7,740 nucleotides of DNA from Nitrospirota bacterium. GTDB taxonomy: Bacteria > Nitrospirota > Thermodesulfovibrionia > Thermodesulfovibrionales > JdFR-88. Positions 5,811 to 7,740 of the stretch are shown in pieces. The translations under genes and the position numbers were made by a program. Each line of letters begins with the position of its first letter. The stretch's first letter is position 1. Under the pieces are notes generated by a model, which saw only the letters and a list, made by a program, of their open reading frames with translations, did no database searches and was not told the DNA's origin. The stretch is taken from contig JAKAGP010000071.1 of assembly GCA_021825785.1 (NCBI GenBank), positions 1 through 7,740 of the forward strand, given 5' to 3'.

Positions 5811-5847
5811 GGTCGATTTAGAACTCAACTCAGATGCCAAATCGACC
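5811..5847 (-). promoter_or_regulatory. Leader hairpin, perfect 9-bp inverted repeat next to the ribosome-binding site
   Basis: GGTCGATTT (5811-5819) and AAATCGACC (5839-5847) are exact reverse complements separated by 19 nt. On the transcribed strand the hairpin ends one base before AAGGAGGT. The loop holds GTTGAG, complementary to CTCAAC at the leader's 5' end (5864-5869), allowing a pseudoknot or alternative pairing. It could equally be a DNA operator for a dimeric regulator. There is no U-tract, so it is not a simple terminator. Confidence 0.5.
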
Positions 5848-5868
5848 CTGATGCACGTATTTGGTTGA

Positions 5869-5992
5869 GCCTAACGAATGAAGCTAACCGGCCCCGCCTG
5901 CGCCGAGGCGATGAGCGGAGCCGAGGAAGCGAGAAGTTGAGAGAGAGCGACGGACAACGCAGGCGGGGTCCGAGTTGAGCGGAGGGTTAGGT
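5869..5992 (-). repeat. attC site 8 (GC-rich type, 124 bp, variant core)
   Basis: Cores GCCTAAC (5869-5875) and GTTAGGT (5986-5992). Stem arms GCCTGCG and CGCAGGC show a compensated A-T to G-C change relative to sites 1, 2 and 5 (GCCTGCA/TGCAGGC). The variant GTTAGGT is shared with the other end of the same cassette (6465-6471, ACCTAAC). Confidence 0.94.
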
Positions 5993-6460
5993 GGCGAGCC
6001 GAGATGTAATGTCTTGAATTCGTGGGTCAGCCAGAAGCGTGGGTTTGAAGTGAAATATACTGGAATTGGTATGTTTGGAGAATGTGCTCTTTTCTTGGAC
6101 AACGCTGATTGGAATAAGGGCAGCATAGCCAACAGAAAAATCAGGATTGAAGACAACGGCAGCTAGAAGATCAAAAGGGTTGCTTGCTAGATTTCGAATG
6201 GCACTGAGTTGGGTGGATCCGTTCTTCTGCGTGATTCGCCTACCTTTGATTTGGTATCGAACGCCAGCAAAGTCGATAGCATCGTGACCCGCTGTTGATT
6301 TGCCGACCAGTTCTAATTTCAGAGCCTTGGCCACGAGGTTTTCCGTGTAATCGGCGATTGGATTGTTCGAACTGCGAATCACTTCGCGTGAACGCAACTC
6401 GCTCATGAGCTCGGCGTAGATCGCGAGCAATTCTTGGGGGCTGTAATGGCTCCAATCCAT
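5987..6460 (-). CDS. PD-(D/E)XK nuclease-like protein of unknown role (cassette gene)
   Basis: A 157-aa soluble protein. After an N-terminal helix (SPQELLAIYAELMSELRSR) comes a conserved-looking block of about residues 30-110: NPIADYTENLVAKAL (helix with Glu), then STAGHDAIDFAGVRYQIKGRR and LSAIRNLASNPFDLLAAVVF. The arrangement of Glu, Asp-x-x-D and strand-borne QIKGR fits a PD-(D/E)XK core, with D in GHDAID and K in YQIKG as candidate catalytic residues. Similar proteins recur as hypothetical accessory genes (DUF6998-like by my recollection). Target and partner are unknown; no methylase or other restriction partner is in the cassette. ATG at 6460 is used; GTG at 6466 would overlap the core. 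The last codon ACC (Thr) and TAA come from the GTTAGGT core of attC 8. Confidence 0.74.
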   Translation of the reverse strand: MDWSHYSPQELLAIYAELMSELRSREVIRSSNNPIADYTENLVAKALKLELVGKSTAGHDAIDFAGVRYQIKGRRITQKNGSTQLSAIRNLASNPFDLLAAVVFNPDFSVGYAALIPISVVQEKSTFSKHTNSSIFHFKPTLLADPRIQDITSRLAT

Positions 6461-6464
6461 GGCC

Positions 6465-6590
6465 ACCTAACGAAAGAAGCTAACCGGCCCCGCCGCGGCT
6501 GAAATGCTGAGTGGAGAGGTTAGATGGGATTGCCAGGGAGAAAGGACCGCACCGCTTGCGGCGGGGTCCGAGTTGAGCGAAGGGTTAGGC
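6465..6590 (-). repeat. attC site 9 (divergent, 126 bp)
   Basis: Cores ACCTAAC (6465-6471) and GTTAGGC (6584-6590) with the usual inner boxes AGCTAACCGG and GTCCGAGTTGAGCG. The stem tip is changed to CCCCGCCGC / GCGGCGGGG, and the loop has no resemblance to the other sites. The loop carries a core-like GTTAGAT (6519-6525). It belongs to the 6585-6860 cassette. Confidence 0.9.
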
Positions 6591-6860
6591 CGGGCCAGAA
6601 TCTCTCTTTCGCTTGCGCCTGGATATTTTAAAGCTACGGAAGAATCGAAACCAAAGAGAAAGTATTATGCCTGTTGCGATCAAGAAGTTTGCCTGATGCC
6701 CTGTTTTAATAAAAGCGTAGATCGCGACAGATCCAGCATAGGTAAGCAGAACCAGCATGAAAATGTTAAAACCAGGGTAAGAGGTAAGCGGGGGTTCCTT
6801 TTGAGCCCTCTTGTGCTGCTCACCTTCTTCGGTGGCGCTCTTTGTTTGGTGGGAGGTCAT
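6585..6860 (-). CDS. Small two-helix membrane protein, unknown function
   Basis: A 91-aa protein with a polar, charged N-terminus of about 30 residues (Glu- and Lys-rich), two hydrophobic segments at about residues 32-51 (FNIFMLVLLTYAGSVAIYAF) and 57-76, and a strongly basic tail (RFFRSFKISRRKRKRDSGPA). The basic tail predicts cytoplasmic N- and C-termini with a helical hairpin in the membrane. No family is recognised. ATG at 6860 lies 6 nt after the attC core, so the core AGG is the only Shine-Dalgarno-like element. The last codon GCC and stop TAA come from attC 9. The short length makes this less certain than its neighbours, but both cassette boundaries fit it exactly. Confidence 0.72.
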   Translation of the reverse strand: MTSHQTKSATEEGEQHKRAQKEPPLTSYPGFNIFMLVLLTYAGSVAIYAFIKTGHQANFLIATGIILSLWFRFFRSFKISRRKRKRDSGPA

Positions 6861-6866
6861 GGTGCG

Positions 6867-6990
6867 GCCTAACGAAAAAAGCTAACCGGCCCCGCCTGCA
6901 CCGAGGCGCTGAACGAAGCCGAGGAAGCGAGTAGATGAGAGAGAGCGGAGGACAATGCAGGCGGGGTCCGAGTTGAGCGAGGGGTTAGGC
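6867..6990 (-). repeat. attC site 10 (GC-rich type, 124 bp)
   Basis: Cores GCCTAAC (6867-6873) and GTTAGGC (6984-6990), arms GGCCCCGCCTGC / GCAGGCGGGG. It starts GAAAAAAGC where most sites have GAAAGAAGC. It is the site of the VOC-protein cassette. Confidence 0.94.
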
Positions 6991-7020
6991 CGCAAGATAC
7001 CCATGCTTGGTTGATGCAAA

Positions 7021-7425
7021 TCACTGTGGTGCAGGCCGGGAAACCATGTGAAGGAGACCCCACCCATGACCGTCCGGGTCGACAAAGCTGTGTGTGTACA
7101 TGAACCCGAAATCCTCAGGCTTATCGTAAGTCGAACCACCAGCCGCAAGGGCTTTGGCAACCAGTTCATCTACCTCTTCGCGGCTCCCACAGCTAAGATT
7201 TATCAAGACTTCAACGGCCTGACTGGTATCGCAGACGGCTTTGGGCGTGAACTCACGGAACTTGGCGTGGGTACCCAACATGACAAAAATTGCATCACTG
7301 ATAACGATGCACGCAGCGGTGTCGTCGCTGAACTGCTGGTTGTGGACGAATCCAAGCGCCTTGAAGAAGCTAATCGACCTTTGGAGGTCAGCGACCGGGA
7401 GGTTGAGGAAAATCTGGTTGATCAT
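7021..7425 (-). CDS. VOC/glyoxalase-fold family protein
   Basis: A 134-aa protein of typical single-chain VOC (glyoxalase/bleomycin-resistance/dioxygenase superfamily) length. It opens with MINQIFLNLPVADLQRSISF and FKALGF, the first beta-alpha-beta motif of this fold. It continues with strands around ACIVISDAIFVMLG and VEVLINLS, a helix SREEVDELVAKALAAGG, and ends with SFVDPDGHGWGLLHM, the conserved D-P-D-G-x-x-W/F closing motif. Members bind a divalent metal or sequester small molecules. Metal ligands cannot be assigned with confidence, and the substrate is unknown. ATG at 7425 has AAAGGAGA five nt upstream (7431-7438). The TGA stop lies 30 bp before attC 10, so this gene does not use the attC stop. 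Confidence 0.87.
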   Translation of the reverse strand: MINQIFLNLPVADLQRSISFFKALGFVHNQQFSDDTAACIVISDAIFVMLGTHAKFREFTPKAVCDTSQAVEVLINLSCGSREEVDELVAKALAAGGSTYDKPEDFGFMYTHSFVDPDGHGWGLLHMVSRPAPQ

Positions 7426-7430
7426 GCCAA

Positions 7431-7438
7431 TCTCCTTT
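7431..7438 (-). promoter_or_regulatory. Shine-Dalgarno AAAGGAGA of the VOC gene
   Basis: AAAGGAGA on the minus strand lies 5 nt before ATG at 7425, within a 42-nt leader after the attC core. This gene carries its own ribosome-binding site rather than using the core. Confidence 0.75.
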
Positions 7439-7467
7439 GACCTAGTGGTTCCGACGCTGGCGTTGCG

Positions 7468-7591
7468 GCCTAACGAAAGAAGCTAACCGGCCCCGCCTGC
7501 ACCGAGGCAAAGAGCGAAGCCGAGGAAGACGAAAGTTGAGAGAGAGCGGAAGACAATGCAGGCGGGGTCCGAGTTGAGCGGAGGGTTAGAC
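7468..7591 (-). repeat. attC site 11 (GC-rich type, 124 bp, variant core)
   Basis: Cores GCCTAAC (7468-7474) and GTTAGAC (7585-7591). Stem arms GGCCCCGCCTGC / GCAGGCGGGG; the loop reads CAAAGAGCGAAGCC in place of CGCTGAGCGGAGCC. The GTTAGAC variant belongs to the cassette at the right edge, whose other end lies outside the window. Confidence 0.94.
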
Positions 7592-7607
7592 CGCATGGGA
7601 GGAATGA

Positions 7608-7740
7608 TTACTTCTTAACGAGACGCCCTTTGGTCTGGATGAAAGTCTTGAGCTGAGCTTTGAGGCTTGGAGATTCATGAGCTTTCGCTTGAGGCATGTC
7701 AGCAAGGTCATCGATTACCCAGTGACCTGACTCTTTAACA
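7608..7740 (-). CDS. C-terminal end of an unknown cassette protein (5' part outside window)
   Basis: The last 43 residues of a minus-strand gene are open from the window edge to TAA at 7608-7610, 16 bp inside attC 11. They read SGHWVIDDLADMPQAKAH, then SPSLKAQLKTFIQTKGRLVKK. The W-V-I-D-D strand followed by a Lys-rich helix resembles the ends of small secreted or NTF2-like proteins, but this is too little to assign a family. Position between an attC and the array interior, same strand and a compatible stop support it as a real cassette gene. Confidence 0.65.
   Translation of the reverse strand, partial: VKESGHWVIDDLADMPQAKAHESPSLKAQLKTFIQTKGRLVKK

Larger units (their letters stand above)
814..7740 (-). 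other. Integron gene-cassette array (11 attC sites, 12 cassettes, all reading leftwards)
   Basis: Eleven similar attC sites alternate with eleven short minus-strand genes plus one truncated gene. In cassette orientation each unit is TTRRRY, gene, then attC beginning RYYYAAC, as in all known integrons. All genes read away from the right side, so attI and the integrase are inferred to be beyond 7740. The leftmost cassettes here would then be the older, promoter-distal ones, and that is the side where the IS has landed. No integrase gene or attI is visible. The near-identity of most attC sites argues for a resident array whose sites were acquired or amplified from a common source. Confidence 0.93.

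Noticed and set aside
5884..6156. Minus-strand ORF of 90 aa ending in LGAGGAG, and the similar one at 6882-7169
   Set aside because: Its C-terminal part is attC read in another frame and its N-terminal part overlaps the nuclease-like gene out of frame. Such products are common annotation artefacts of integron arrays.
7048..7440. Plus-strand ORF of 130 aa
   Set aside because: It is antisense to the VOC gene, which has a recognised fold, a good ribosome-binding site and fits the cassette exactly.
1274..7591. Regularly spaced repeats as a CRISPR array
   Set aside because: Repeats are 124-126 bp with internal stems and are separated by whole genes of 270-770 bp; they have integron core sites at both ends.

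Overview
The window is a stretch of an integron gene-cassette array whose far end is interrupted by an insertion sequence. Eleven copies of a 124-126 bp imperfect inverted repeat (outer cores GCCTAAC...GTTAGGC in + orientation) recur roughly every 300-900 bp, with one short, minus-strand gene between each pair. This is the architecture of attC recombination sites separating cassettes. The attC sites are long and very alike, as in sedentary chromosomal integrons rather than small mobile clinical ones. The integrase, attI and Pc promoter are not in the window. Because all cassettes read leftwards, they would be expected to the right of position 7740. The host cannot be named. GC-rich attC sites of the CCTAAC...GGTTAGC type occur in Xanthomonas-like and other environmental Gram-negative bacteria, and the two putative lipoproteins fit a diderm cell, but no housekeeping gene is present to place it.

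Layout: 1-813 is the orfA-side part of an IS3-family element (OrfA, an A7 slippery site, and an OrfB truncated by the window edge). Position 814 onward is the array. AGGC at 814-817 looks like the remnant of a core site cut by the IS. Then, right-to-left as cassettes but listed left-to-right here: a GNAT acetyltransferase (820-1266); a lipoprotein with an NTF2/SnoaL-like domain (1392-1901); three small polytopic membrane proteins (2026-2454, 2649-2990, 3175-3615); a 256-aa protein of unknown function (3750-4520); another small membrane protein (4648-5154); a probable lipoprotein with a structured leader (5302-5799); a PD-(D/E)XK nuclease-like protein (5987-6460); a two-helix membrane protein (6585-6860); a VOC/glyoxalase-fold protein (7021-7425); and the C-terminus of an unknown protein (7608-7740, cut by the window). 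There is no gene-free stretch above 300 bp.

The genes do not form a pathway. They are an accessory pool that shares attC sites and, presumably, upstream promoters. Seven genes take their stop codon, and usually their last residue, from the attC core. Six genes start within 4-9 nt of the opposite core and seem to use its AGG as Shine-Dalgarno sequence. The others carry their own GGAGG-type site after a leader.

The most interesting signal is that the bases just outside the two cores of each cassette are reverse complements of each other in a cassette-specific way (for example GTTAGGAATCAG at both ends of the 256-aa cassette). This complementarity appears only when the cassette is viewed as an excised circle. 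The same rule identifies the IS-split attC at 814-817.
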